Positions 1 to 12,104 of a DNA stretch of 64,000 nucleotides are shown here, piece after piece (position 1 is the stretch's first letter; each line of letters starts with the position of its first letter). The notes under the pieces are model-generated. The model made no database searches. It was not told the DNA's origin and was given only the letters and a program-made list of their open reading frames with translations. The DNA comes from Allium sativum. Its lineage: Eukaryota; Streptophyta; Magnoliopsida; Asparagales; Amaryllidaceae. The translations under genes and the position numbers were made by a program. The stretch is taken from the NCBI GenBank assembly GCA_030737875.1, contig JASFAX010000020.1, positions 30,394,688 through 30,458,687 of the forward strand. Direction: 5' to 3'.

Positions 1-2234
1 AGGAATTTGAATGGTAAACCAACAAAGAGCCTGTAACATATCTCATAGCACATGGAATAAAATATAATAATAACATTACTTTAACATAAAACAGGCGAGA
101 CAGTGCATAAGCTGAAAACAAAACGACCATAGCAGCGAGATCCAAAATACAACTTTGATCCAAACCGACGTTATTACAACTTCAAATTACAGTATCTAAA
201 GCAAAAAGAAGGAAAGTTACACTACTAATGCCCAAGCAGTGACCAGCAACAACACATGGAGAATATATTATAGCAATACATGTAAGCCTCCTGCTTGTCT
301 CCTGATAACTACTCGTGCATAACCAGCCAAACTGTCTCTAGTCTACTCGTTTTGGAGCACCCAGAGTAATAAGAATAAACATAATACTATGGGGCAGACA
401 AAAGTCTGGTATGAGTGATAAGAAGCGAAACAAAACAGTAACAGGTATAATCTAATCATACTTGAACATGAACCTACAACCGAAGAGTTTGCGCAACAAG
501 ATGTACAGTACTCCAAGGTAACACTAACATAATGTGTAAATAGGAGTGTGGGTCATGGTGATAGCAAACATCAAACATAGCAATCATCTTCACATCTCTC
601 GCTCAGTGCGTATAGCATACGATGTCCACCACTCGATCACCTAATCCTTTGCTATGATCACTTTGCTCCATGGAGTCACAATGACTCCATTGCACTGGTC
701 CATGTTCACTAATCTGTCTCTTAGTGGTGAACTAATGCTATGGATATCAATAACCCATTTGCAAACGTCCCGCAACAAAGTCCAACTCATAAAGTTAACA
801 CATTGGTTCCTGTTTGGATCCTAAGTTCTAACTTCCTATTTGGACTACATTTGCATCTCCGTTTTTGGTTGAATTGGTTTCGATCTTCAGAAGAGTTTAT
901 GAACATTGTCGCGTGGTCCTTCCCGCATCCTTCGGCTCGCGGCTCGCCTAGGCATCGGCTTGTTGTCCCATTTTGTATAAGCTCGTGGTCCTCTTTTCTT
1001 CCTGGCGCGGTTCACGATCCGCCACCCTAGGGATCGCCCCCTAGGGTTCGCCCTCTTCCTAGGGTTCGCCATCCAAGGATTCAACCCTTCCTCATGGTCG
1101 CCCTCAGAGGTTTTGCCCTCTTCCTCATGGTCGCCCTCCTCGTATTCGCCCTCTTCCTCACGGTCACACTCCCAGGTTTCGCCCTCTTCCTAGGGGTCGC
1201 AAAGATGCTTCACGAACGGGTTACTGAACAATTTCTTGCAACTTTCCAACAAGCTATTTACGCCACACGGTGGCGTTTTCGACAAATCTAATAGTTCTAG
1301 GGAATTACAAAACATTCCGAATAGTAGTAGCAGCAAGTTTAGTAAACTATAAACACCAAAACAACAATTTAACATGCAAATATGGATCAAAAATACCCAA
1401 AACTATGATTTTCCCCTTAATCCCCTTAATCATGATTTAACCATACGATTAGTCAAACAAGTCCAAATTAACCCATATTTCTAACAGAGGCATAAAACAA
1501 TATTCTAGAATTTTACAAATTTTTCTAGATTTTTATTACGCAAAATTTTGTAAATAAAGAGTAATCACCTCTAATTTACCGTAATTAGTGAAAAACAAGA
1601 CAAATCACTCACCTTAGCCACAAATAATTCTCAGATCTGAAAATATCTCTGATTTGGGTCAAATCTCTATGCAACACAATAGCTCTACCTCGATTTCTAT
1701 GCTAATTCGCTTTAATTTGATGTTGATTAGGCTAATACATGATTAAACACTGATTAGAAGGTGATTTGGGAGTTAGGGGCCATTGTTAGGGTTAAAGAAA
1801 TGAAAGCGGCAGCTGCCAATATGACAAAGAAAGGTTTCTATAGCCCCTTTCAATCCTTAGATACCCCTAATGGAACTAGCCGCTAGTTACCCAATTAAGC
1901 CCAATTAAACTATTTTTTTCACCTTCCAAACCATATTTCAGCCATATCTCCTAAACGTTAAGTCCATTTGATTAATGCGAACACTCCACGTAAAGGTAAA
2001 CCATGATTCAAATCCAATGGAAGTGTATTTAGGTCAAAACTCCTTTCCAATCAAATGTTATTGGCAAAACAAGATTCGCTAAAGGCAAAGTGGTCATTTA
2101 AAAATCGGCAAAAATTGTAAATGTGGGAAATTACCCCAATAGTCGCTTCCCATAGTTACACGACGAAACAACTTCATATGAGAATGAAATAAATATTCTA
2201 CGATCCCCGGATGCGTAGAATGTGGGTCGTTACA
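1..2234 (-). repeat. LTR U, partial (runs off the left edge)
   Basis: The block ends in GGGTCGTTACA at 2234, the reverse complement of a TGTAACGACCC LTR start, so it reads as a minus-strand LTR whose U3 begins at 2234. Its middle (about 300-440) has the same general layout as LTR Z at 25409 (a CCTCCTGCT stretch followed by a GCAGACAAAAGTCTGG-type segment). No polypurine tract follows 2234, so it may be a solo LTR or the flank of an insertion; the candidate duplication AGGTG at 2235-2239 cannot be matched because the left end is outside the window. The small ORFs inside it have no recognisable domain. Confidence 0.5.
1030..1205. repeat. 33-bp GC-rich tandem repeat in LTR U
   Basis: GCCCTCTTCCT recurs at 1050, 1115, 1148 and 1181, giving a 33-bp period over about five degenerate units. 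The block is far more GC-rich than its surroundings. Because 33 is a multiple of 3 it leaves an open frame with an 11-residue hydrophobic repeat, probably a by-product. Confidence 0.75.
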
Positions 2235-2331
2235 AGGTGGCACACTTGTAAACTTAATCCCACGACCTTTGTAACGTTTGTATGTAGTTCCTCTTCATCA
2301 CATGTGAAGGCTAATATGCTTGTTTGCATTA

Positions 2332-3496
2332 TGGCAGAATCTTGTTTACTATGAGGATGCATTACGCCTGATTTGTAGACTGAAAAAGGAGTTTCGAATA
2401 ATACCTACTCATGCTTTTAGGGAAAAGCATTTTCTTGAGGAACTTAAGAGCTTTTACACTGCCTTTCCACAGATCTCCTTAAATTTCTAAGAGGGGATCG
2501 TGAAGCGATACTAAAGAGTTTTAGGGTTAAACGTGCTGAGAAGCTATGTAAAAAATAAATGTATGAATAAGTGATCTTTTTGTAATTACCCTTTTTGTCT
2601 ATATGTCATAGTAGATTGGTTTTGGGTTTAATTCGTGCAAAGGTGTATAAAAAAGTGTTTTATTATTGCAAAATTGAAAATAAATTAAAATAGCAACTAT
2701 TATCCTACGTGCATGTGGGTAGGTTGATCGACGCGAGATTCTCCCATCTCGCAGCGGAGCATCGCCGGCAAAAGAGATTCTTCCCATGTCCCAGAGAGGA
2801 AGATTTCACATCAGAGTTTATCCATCAAACATTTGACTGAGAGGTTGAATGCTTTGAAAGAACATCTAGAAGTGAGAGATAGGATTATTCTTGGGTTGAG
2901 GGCATACATAAAGTCTGTGCCCTCTATCAAGTTTGATGATGAATTGAGGCGTTTACACCAACGCAGTGCTGACTTAGAAATTGATTTGGATAACACCATT
3001 ACAAAGTGCGAGACGCGGGAATTTATTTCATGACTTTTTTTATCATGACGGGATCATCAACCTCTGGGGTCGCAACCGCTCGCGAGAACCGTACTATTAG
3101 AAGTTTTGTTATTTGAATAACTCTCCCGCCGGGCTAAAGGAATCAGCCATTTCTGAATGGTGCAAAAGATTGGTATCCGAGATGAAAGGGACTTATGACA
3201 CTATGTTGATTAAGGATTCTCATGATCGTGTCGTCAGGTATGCTGACCAAGTTAGGCGTTTACAAGAAGAAAGGCATAATTTTCGGATGGATGTTTTCGA
3301 GTTTGAGAAGGAAAAAAGTTTTGTTAGGGCAATGTGTAGGGCTTATAACAAAGGCTAGAAAATTCAGACTAAGGCTTCTGATCATTTAGATGAAATGAGT
3401 AAGATAGTGTGGAAGCTTAATAAATTACTAGGCATCGCGCTTCATCATGCCTTCGACCCTCGTTTGCCTAATGATGGTGAGGACGTAGATTTTTAA
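2332..3496 (+). pseudogene. Degenerate plus-strand ORF of Tat-like element W, function unknown
   Basis: Three reading segments look protein-coding but are separated by stops and frame changes: 2332-2490 (LRLICRLKKEFRIIPTHAF region), 2833-3033 (charged, heptad-like) and 3113-3358, which continues past a stop to about 3496 (ends in GEDVDF). All are rich in Leu, Glu, Lys and Arg and probably formed coiled coils. I recognise no family. The position, on the strand opposite to the 5269-5880 ORF and to the primer-site junction at 5983, fits the additional antisense ORF that several Tat-lineage elements carry between integrase and the 3' LTR. That assignment is inference; a decayed captured host gene is the alternative. 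Confidence 0.4.
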
Positions 3497-3834
3497 TAAT
3501 ATGTTGTTGTAGTGGGATATTGTTATACCTATAATCATAGTATTGAGAATGTAATGAATTTTCTTTGGTGAGTGAAATTTTTGTATTGACAATGTCTATT
3601 ATGTAAATAGCTGTAGATATGAAACATGGATAACAATTGCTTGCATATAAATGGTTTGACAAGTTTTCCTGAGTCAGGAAGGAGATAACCCTTTTACCCG
3701 AAATTGTTTTGATGGTGAGCCACTTGTTTTCTTCCAAATTTTTCTTTGTGTTCTGCCCTCCGTGAGTACATATATGGTCGTTCTAATTTATGATAACCAT
3801 TTTGGAGTTTATCTATTGGTCAGTTATCAACTTC
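3497..3834. other. AT-rich spacer, no feature seen
   Basis: Follows the degenerate ORF. A minus-strand frame over 3468-3737 has no recognisable domain and is judged spurious. Confidence 0.4.
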
Positions 3835-4400
3835 CAGGTCCATTCCAGATCGGGATTATTCAGATTTTGGTGTTGGCGTAAGAACTGATCTCCTCTTCCA
3901 GCGCTTGATGTAAGCTAAATCAACCCCTACTTAGGTTGTTCATAACTGGATGTTGAGAGCCAGCTTTCGGTTATTATGGAAGTTTGAATCACTCGATTTC
4001 GGTGTTGAGATAAGACCAGCATCCTCCTCCTGGATTTTTTTGAAGGTCCTCCCGATATTCATGAGAAAATGCATCAACTCGGATTAGGGTTTTAATATAG
4101 ATAAGGGACAAAAAACCTCTTCTGGCATTGTGAAGATCCAAATCGATCCAGATTCGGGCATTAACATACAGAAGACCAGAATCTCCTCTCATATTTGTGA
4201 AGAGTCGAGTCGACCTAGATTCTGGTATTTATATAGATAGAAGACTGAAACCCCCACCGATATTCATGAACAACCGAATCGACCCAAATTCGGGTAATAA
4301 TATAGATAGAAGACTGGAAACCTCTTCCGGCACGCATAAAGAGCCGAGTCAACCAAGATACGGGCATTAATATATAGAAGGCTGGAACCCCCTCCTATAT
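3835..4400. repeat. 67-70-bp degenerate tandem repeat in element W
   Basis: Units carry ATTCGGG(C/T)ATTAATATAGATAG followed by AGAC-GGAA and CCTC-TCC. The C of the CGGG(C/T)A-type block falls at about 4155, 4222, 4291 and 4361, spacings of 67, 69 and 70 bp, with more diverged units back to about 3835. Tat-lineage elements are known for hypervariable tandem repeats in their 3' untranslated region, which matches this site. Confidence 0.7.
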
Positions 4401-5268
4401 TTATTGTTTTGGTACCCCTTTGGATTTGATTTGTGAAGTAGAGGTTGTACGTGTTTCCTGAGCCGCTTCACGGGCTTTTGATGTCAAAGCAGAGGATGTA
4501 CGAGCTTTGCTGGCCACTCTCTAGTGCGTCTGGCTAGCCCATTGACAAGCAGGGCCCAAGGACTTACCCTACCTCCCTCCCGGAGGCGCCTTATCCTGAC
4601 CATTGTAGGCAATGATAAGGTATTAAAAACTCAGATGGCGCTATCGTATGCACAGTACTAAGGTTTACTCTTTTGATGCTCTATACTGACCATCGTAGGC
4701 ACTGATACAGGCTTACACCTCCCTGTGGGGTTCCCTATCGTCACAATCACTAGCGATGAGAAGGGTTTGTGTTCCCTTCTGGGGTAACGCGGAACATAAG
4801 CATATGTAGTGCATGCTCTTCTATGAGTAGAGGTAGGACGTGCTTAGCTCTAGTCGATGCACGTCGTACTCTTCTGCGAGTAGAGGTAGGGTGTGCTAAT
4901 TTTAGATGCACCAACACGACCATTTCTGGTGTGAAACGTGGGCTTACGCTTTCGATTCTTTAACCTAGAACTCTCTGATTTGGGGATGGAAAAAGACTAA
5001 CACCCCCCCTTGGGGAATGCCTTGCCAGGACCAATTTGGTGTTGATAAGGGTTTTTCTTTTTTTATCCATTTGTGACATGACCTGTCCCGGGTCATTTTA
5101 AGTTTGTGGGGGCATTTCTTCTTCGCAATCGGGTAGATAACTTTATCTTTACTATTTGTAGAAGGCTTTAGCAACATAACCTCTTACGCTTTCCTTACAT
5201 ATCTTTGTAATTTTCCTTGGTATAAGAACTTGATGACCATTCCCTCTAAAACTCCGCAGTGGTTTGTT
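4401..5268. other. Non-coding region of element W with short local repeats
   Basis: Contains a two-copy repeat at about 4800-4915 built on GAGTAGAGGTAGG, and a recurring CTGACCAT(C/T)GTAGGCA segment at about 4596 and 4687. No credible reading frame. It looks like 3' untranslated retrotransposon sequence. Confidence 0.4.
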
Positions 5269-5880
5269 TCATGTCCATTTACCATATGGTAGTAGCAATA
5301 TGGCACTTCTCTCTTGGCTTCGTTCTTGGTCTTTCTTCTTTAACGATGTCCAAAAGTTCAACTCATGTCTAGTTGGTAAATAGACACCCTTAATCGATGT
5401 CATGGGCTTACAATATTTTAGTAACCTTGACTCAAAATTCTTTTTTCGCTGTTGCATTTTGGCCCTTTTATTACTTAATTTTGTCATTCCTTCCTTATCT
5501 CTACACTTCCGTTTAATTGCCTTTCGACATAGGGGTATATCTCTTTCAGACTTTTTATTGGTCAGAGGAACGGAAGCTTTATCAATACTTTGTTCAAATA
5601 TGGTCCCTCTAGCCTTTGTGAGGATGCCTTCTTTGGTATGTAGAAAGGAGTTATATCTTTTCGTCGGGGATTGGTATAGGGAAAAAATAGGAGTTGGTCC
5701 TATGTGGAAGGGGTTAATGCTCCATTGATCCGGATCATAAGGCTCTGCATCTTTCTCTTTCTCTTGAATATGCAGGGTTTCTAATTCAAACATTTCGATC
5801 GCCGATGGCTCGTCAATATCTGCCACAGCCATGGGAAACATGTTAGTAATTGATAGAGATATTTTATCCATAATGTTCAC
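5269..5880 (-). CDS. 203-aa ORF just downstream of a primer-site junction; function unknown
   Basis: The longest uninterrupted frame in the first 9 kb. I do not recognise the family. The N-terminal third is acidic (a DIDEPSAIEMFELE region). The middle and C-terminal parts are strongly basic and probably helical, with a KKSERD-KRKCRDKE-KRAKMQQRKK run that could bind nucleic acid. The Met at 5880 lies about 100 nt downstream of the LTR end at 5983, where gag or an accessory first ORF would start in a minus-strand Tat-type element. No zinc knuckle, protease or polymerase motif is visible, so it is not an ordinary gag. It may be the accessory product of a non-autonomous element. It has no internal stop, although every other element gene nearby is broken. 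Confidence 0.4.
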   Translation of the reverse strand: MNIMDKISLSITNMFPMAVADIDEPSAIEMFELETLHIQEKEKDAEPYDPDQWSINPFHIGPTPIFSLYQSPTKRYNSFLHTKEGILTKARGTIFEQSIDKASVPLTNKKSERDIPLCRKAIKRKCRDKEGMTKLSNKRAKMQQRKKNFESRLLKYCKPMTSIKGVYLPTRHELNFWTSLKKKDQERSQERSAILLLPYGKWT

Positions 5881-5959
5881 CTCTTCAAGGTTTAGTCCAA
5901 CCTAGGACGGTGCAACATAGGTGGATATATGGAAAGGTTAACCAAAGGAGCGAAGGTTC

Positions 5960-5982
5960 AGGCCCTCCTTTTCGCACAAAAA
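5960..5982 (-). other. Primer-binding-site-like segment of element W
   Basis: Read on the minus strand, the putative LTR end TTAACA is followed by TTTTTGTGCGAAAAGG. This parallels the T element at 27815, where the LTR end TCTAACA is followed by TTTTGGTGCTTTCAC. The tRNA is not identified. Confidence 0.35.
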
Positions 5983-6535
5983 TGTTAACAATACTTTTTG
6001 TCAACACTTGACGTAGGTCAATGGAGATGGATCTAAGGGTAGTAAGTAGGTTGTTTAGCCTTCACAAGCTTGAATCGGTTCTCCATCCCTAGATGTCGAG
6101 GTTTTGGAAAGAAGGACCAATAATTTATTGCTCTTGATAAGAGATTATAATGGTGGATAGCGAGGGACTCCACACCAAGCTCGCTAGGAGATCTAAGCTT
6201 GTGGGGTGGGAAAGGCCAACATGAGGGGTTTAAACCTGTAGGAAAGGGTGTTGCCTTCGATCTGCAAGAAGATCTGGACAAGAATCCATGTATTCGCATG
6301 AAATAAACAGTAAATAGTGACAATTAATGATTAAGAAAAACAATACGACATACTCACAACAAGATGCTTTAAATATGGATGCACACCTCATTATTCGTTG
6401 ATTTAGAATACATAAACAAAGTGGAAGTACTTCTTCAACTGATCCCATTCCTAAGGTTTTAAGAGAGGGAATACAAAGATAAACAGAATGAAAAGATAAC
6501 CGAGCCCCCCTCAAATATGACCCCTGGAATCCTAA
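5983..6535 (-). repeat. Putative 5' LTR of Tat-like element W (right boundary uncertain)
   Basis: Starts TGTTAACA on the plus strand directly beside the primer-site-like segment. The first 30 bp align loosely with the T 5' LTR (TGTTA, then CTTTTTGTCAACAC against AAATTTGGCTCTAACACC). No TG/CA right end or target duplication could be fixed, so the end given is only where the sequence character changes. Confidence 0.3.
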
Positions 6536-7152
6536 TTATAGAAAACTTGGAACCCATTCTGTTGTTGGGCCATTGGACCTGTAGGATCCTTTGTTGGCCG
6601 CCTTTTTCCATAGTCTCGGACGTTTTCGCTTTGGCCTCTTTATGGTGCTAACTATAGCTTTCTTGATGAAGGTTTCGACTAGTTGGGATCCTTTTGGAGG
6701 GAGATACATACTTGCTATAGTGGTAACTTTCTGGAAGGTATATTGAGCCACTGTGCATATGTTCTCATTCGTACTCTTTTGGATACAGGATTCCGGTTTT
6801 TCCATGAATACTTAGAGGAGCTTGACCTCATTATGTATATGGTTAGCTTCCGGTTCGGAATCACTGTCGACGTCCTTACTGAGTAGACTAGTATGGATGG
6901 CTTGTATCCCTTCTGAGATTTAGGTCTACATTTCGATGGGATTTCCAGGTATGACCAGATCTTCTAGAGGGTTGCTCCTGGTGAATCTTCTGTTATTTTA
7001 TCAATACGGTCTCTCGGTATTTGTATGATAGGTGTCACGGAAACAGGTTTCGAATAATCTTCATGTGCTTCTGTCTTTGGTGCTCTTGAATTTTTAGTTT
7101 CCTGACGCATCAGTATTGGCAGATTAATACATAAGGTTCCTTCGGACTTCAA
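6536..7152 (-). pseudogene. Broken coding-like region, unrecognised
   Basis: Two minus-strand frames, 6964-7152 and 6536-6805, appear to be parts of one interrupted gene. Between them the translation contains a DSDSEPEANHIHNE acidic segment. The downstream frame has a very basic KRPKRKRPRLWKK patch that could be a nuclear-localisation or nucleic-acid-binding segment. Nothing identifies the family. Composition (acidic stretch followed by a basic patch) recalls the 203-aa ORF at 5269-5880, but I could not align them. Confidence 0.25.
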
Positions 7153-7439
7153 CTGATGGATTTTTGCCTTTTATCTTTCTTTGTTTCTGATCAGGATGAC
7201 TTTGCTATAGAATCCCCTATTGGGTTGATGCCGTTGTGAAGGATCTGGTCGGATTGACCCTGTCGGATAGATCCCGCTGGTTATATCCTATAGCTTTTAC
7301 GATCTTTTCTCCTAGGATGGTCCCGGTTGATGCAGCTTTTGAACCATTTCTCCCTGCTCTTGATTGCTCCTAGTATTCGACCTTACTTTCTGAAGGGTTC
7401 CTGTGAGCTTTCGGTCATTCAATACCCCTTCACTGCCAT
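7153..7439. other. Unassigned sequence
   Basis: Intermediate base composition between the coding-like block and the AT-rich LTR to the right. No credible frame or repeat seen. Confidence 0.3.
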
Positions 7440-9215
7440 CCTATTTCACTACTAATTTTGGTAGTAACAGTAATTGGAACCATTATCCTATTATATTCAA
7501 TTTCCCCAATTAACATAGGTTACAATTGTTATTTATTGATTTGCGGTATTATTTATAGCAATTAATTATATTTATTTCTACAATGGTTACCACAAATATA
7601 TTAATTCAATATGGATTACACTATCATATATAATTCCATAACCGAATATCATTCAAACATTCAAACTCCTAATAAAGTGTATATTTTGCCGTTTTATGCT
7701 GATTTGGACAGATAATATATATATTTAATTTATATTTTTCGCGCTGTCGACGTAGTTATCTTCCCTTATTATTTTTATTATTATTTTTAAATTTAATGGT
7801 TCAACTTAAAAAATATCCAAACATTCCCTTTTGCCATTCAACCTTGCGATAAGGTTTCAAAACCTACAAAAATACCGTTAGCTGTAGTTATTGTAAATTA
7901 TGTCTGATTAGTGGAATATACATTTTTCAAATTCACAAGAAATATATGTTTACATATATACTTTCGGAATATTTGATGCAAACTATGCAACAAGATGTAT
8001 ATTTATATTTATACGTTCATTTGGACCACTTTCCCTTTTTACGATCTTTTTGTTATATCTATTGTGACTTTCAAATAATATCTTTTCGCTCAAAAAGGGG
8101 GAAAACGACATATTTACAATGATTAAGCCAAAACCCCAACAACATCGAACGCAAATAGGTATAATTCTTTTAAATTAAATTCGTATAATTCACCAACTTA
8201 CATTGAAACTATGGATTTGAAAGAAAATACATATAAACATTATTATTGGGATTGATTTTCAAATCCTTGATGTCTTAAAACAACTACAATACATTTTACG
8301 ACAAAATTGTGGGAAATATGTATAAAAAAATTAAGAATCTTACAATCAATATTATTTGTAAACACAATTCAAAATTTACAAGTTTGAACGATATTTACAA
8401 TCAGATCCGATAGTTTTCAATTCATTTACAACAATGTTATGAACAGATCTGACGAAATTAGGCATATATTTTGAGATCAAATTTAAATGAGTTAAATAGA
8501 CTATGATAACTATATTTAAATTTCCACTTACCTGAAAGCATCCAAATCTGAAGTTTGAATTGTCATTTAGCCCTACAATCCCCAGATTCTTATAAATCTT
8601 CAACTTATCTGAAAAGGGGATACTTTTAGATATGTGGATATGTAAGTAAATAGAAAGAGAGGGGAAAATCTGATGTAGAGCGTCAATTCACATTATTTTC
8701 CATTGGATCTAATAATACCTTTCATCCTATATGATTTGTGTTAGATTTATTATATATGAACATATTTTTAATTAAGAAATTAGGTTTTAAGAGGGAAGAA
8801 AATGGGAGAGCTTCGATGCTACTTACATTTTTGTGTTGAAAAGAACGAGGCCTTACCCCTTTATTTATATGAGTGGAATTGGCCATGAACTATTAATAAA
8901 TGAAACTGGGCATCCTGGAAGCCTAGTAGGTCGACCGTTAAGCTGTATTGCTTGGCTCTCCAACTTCCCAGTGAGGCTCGTTATATATGGTATATAATAT
9001 ATAGTAATTCTGATTCATTTATTTTCCATCCGTTATCATATTTCATACGTAACTTTTTCATACAGACTCCATTCACGAAACTCCAAACATGAAAGTTGAC
9101 CCGAATTCCGAGGCGAACGTATCGGTTATAGTTTTGTGGTCACGTCCATCATTTGCGGAAATTCCTATTTTTGAAATTCTAATAATTAATTCCTACTTCC
9201 ACAATTTCGGGTTGT
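7440..9215 (-). repeat. LTR V, AT-rich, left boundary uncertain
   Basis: The right edge reads TTTCGGGTTGTTAGA, so the minus strand begins TCTAACAACCCGAAA, a mutated form of the TGTAACAACCC LTR start. The next bases to the right are RT coding sequence cut in mid-frame, which marks 9215 as an insertion or deletion junction. A GTCGAC motif lies at 8930-8935, 280 bp inside, the same place as in LTRs A, B, C and X. The paired stem-loops of those LTRs were not found here. The left end was placed only by the start of AT-rich sequence. Confidence 0.45.
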
Positions 9216-9841
9216 TAGAGATGAAATCCCGTGGCCAAATCCATCTTCAAGAAAACTTATGCGCCTAATAGCTGATCAAACAAGTCGTCAATTCTCGGAA
9301 GTGGGTGCATAATCTTCTTGGTGAGCTTATTCAGCTCCCTATAGTCCACGCATAGATGAAGTGAGCCGCTTTCCTAAGTTGCAAAGACAACTAGAGCTCC
9401 CCACTTTGATATGCTCCGTATAATAAATCCTTTCTCGAATACCTCCTCTACTTGCTTGTTGAGCTTCTTCCTTTCCGTAGGAGCCATGTGGCGCACCCGT
9501 AAAGCGATTGGCTTTGCATTCTCTAACAAGTAAATCCGGAAGCCCGTCTCACACCTCCGAGGTAATCCGCTAACCTCATCAAACATGTCCGGATAATCTT
9601 TGGCTATGGGTAGTGATCGAAAACCGTCAATTGAGGCATCAAGAAAATATAGGAAACTAGGCATAACTGACCCCCGTGGGTCTCACGAAATCTCCAGAGT
9701 TCTTCCTTGGCATATCAAAAGCCAAAATACTCTCCTATCACAGTCTAGGATGGCACCATACATGGCTAGCCAATCCATTTCTAGAATCAATCCATAGCCC
9801 ATAAAGCAAAGAACATATGAGTTGCATTCAAACTCGCCGCC
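9216..9841 (-). pseudogene. Ty3/gypsy protease-RT fragment (Tekay-like)
   Basis: Minus-strand translation gives the segment joining protease to reverse transcriptase: a GAILDCDRR block, a YPDMFDEVSGLP block, VRHMAPTERKKLNKQ, then ISKWGALVVFAT and [13 protein letters not shown], stopping at the start of RT motif A (DLATGFH). The 96-aa open part is 9374-9664. It closely follows the same region of element A but keeps Arg in the FRIYL stretch where A has a stop. Both ends are cut: LTR V on the left inside the RT domain and LTR X on the right inside protease. It is the relic of an element used as a landing site. Confidence 0.85.
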
Positions 9842-12104
9842 TGTAACAACCCAAATTCCGAAAGACCGATTTTTTTTTCAAAATGCCAGTCTATCGAAAT
9901 TTAGATTGGTCTGCTCTGGTATCCTGCAGAAAAGACAGAGACATAAAATATGTCAGAGCTTAGAAACTAGCTCATAGTGGAATGGATGAAATATAATATA
10001 ATCAAAATATATCCTTACCGTATTTAATAATACTGCCCAACCAGTATCCAAGGCTATCATTTCTTTGCCACAAATCTAACCTGTGAGTATGTGATGAGGA
10101 GGGGGTCAGAACACAAGTTCTGGTGAATGGATTTAAATTATACACTTTGGATAATACTGCATAAACCATTCAATCACATTTTCAAATTTATTAGGTTACT
10201 TTGGTTAACAACACTCAAGGCTTACACACACGACGTACCCATTTGCTTTCTAGTGGATTAACCTAATATTGTATAAATGTCGCAACACCTTAATACCGAG
10301 GTACACCCCACTCGCACGGCCTCCACCATAATGCCATCGAAATGAACGCGGTCTCTCATCCTACACCGAGGTGACATGTGGATCTCTACATAACGATATA
10401 ACTTTCCGCGTATATCCTCCTTTACTATGCTACGAAAGCTTACAGACTGCCATCGTCGATCGAATCAAGCTTCATACCGGATTAATGCCCTCAAGTCTAT
10501 GATACACCACCCAGAGCCGACATGCGTGTATCTAGACTGTCCCACATATGTATTGTCAACTGTAGCTCGATGGCTTAAAAACACGTCTTCTAAAGTGCAC
10601 TGAGTTCCGTGGCAGGGCGATATAAGAAACACAAAACTCGGTCGGGAGCTTTTCCATATCTGTATAGGGCTGCCTTTAAGAGCCTCTATATATAGATTTT
10701 CCTAGGGTATGCTTTCACGGTGGCTTTGTCCCTGCCTCTTCCCCCCATCGACTAATAAAGACTACAAGAGCTAAGCAACTGCCCCTAACAAAAACAATTT
10801 AAACATCCATTTGGTATCTACCCTCAACCACCGTACCCCAATAGTGAAAGGTGAATGGTTTATTGGCTTTAGCTCTAGTCTTTTCGCATCCCACCGGCTG
10901 TCCATGACGGGTATCCAACGATCACCTTTCCTTGTTGGTCATGACCCTTCGCCTCCCTGTTGAGGTGACCGTAGAATTACCCTAGTGTCACCGTGTCATA
11001 GCATTCTGACAGTATAGCTACTTTTGCTGTCAAGGCCCACCCACCTAGTAGTTAAGCATAGACCCATCGTTTGCATGCACAGCCTAAACATCTGCCAATG
11101 CACAGAGGACTACTAAGAGCAACTTACGTATCTTAGGAAGCCGCTTGCTTCCCTTTCCAGTCCTTCGGAGCTGACAGAATAATAAGATAATTTTATGCTC
11201 CCCTCGTGCGTTATAACACCATGATGATCTACCCCGTTAGGTTATTCACCCTCCAACGTGCGGACAGACCAAAGCGCCCCACTTTAATACGTTGTTAGGC
11301 CCCATGTCTAAAAATTCTTTTACGTGCCTGCTTTACCTCGTCAGGTTTCCATTTAACTTGGTTATTCTCATTCATATTGAATTCTTAATCAAGTTACCAG
11401 TTTCCTCTTTCTTATTAATTTCAGTTATATAACTTAAGCCATTTTAGTTCATTAATAACACCACAACATGTTATTCTCTAGATTATGGTCCAAAGTCGGT
11501 GAACCACAATCCCTTTACATTCTTATTTGATTTTATCGTTACAATAACATGTTCTACTTAACATGTAATTAAGTATATCCCAATTCACATGTTTTCTGTT
11601 TAACATGTCAGCCATTATTTATGATTAAATATAACTTATTTCATAAGTTTTTCTCATTCTTCCTCATTTAATCATAATTACATTTTACACCATTACTACA
11701 ACTTATCATTGTTTTCTTATTAACTTAGTTCTCTTAACTAAGTTCTATTATTAAGTTTCTTTACCCATTTATAACCTATGTTATAATTTCCTCCTGTCCC
11801 TAGGACAAGTCCAAACATTTTATTCTTATCAGCTGGTTTCGGACCTCCAAGTTTACAGATTATTTAATTTACAATTAAGTGTCTCGTATCTCATTTCACT
11901 GGTTATCCCATTTCCTTACTAGTTTATTATAATATATGTTATAATCTTCACTTGTCCCTAGGACAAGTCTACCTATTATACAACATTTTCATTGATGCTA
12001 TTTATTTATAATACGTTATTATCATTCCCCATTTACTTATAATTAATGTTGTATATTAGTCTTGTCCTTTACATATATTTATATATGTATATATTTATGT
12101 ACTA

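Noticed and set aside
740..1030. 96-aa plus-strand ORF in LTR U
   Set aside because: No domain, and it lies in repeat-bearing LTR sequence with a competing antisense ORF; treated as chance.
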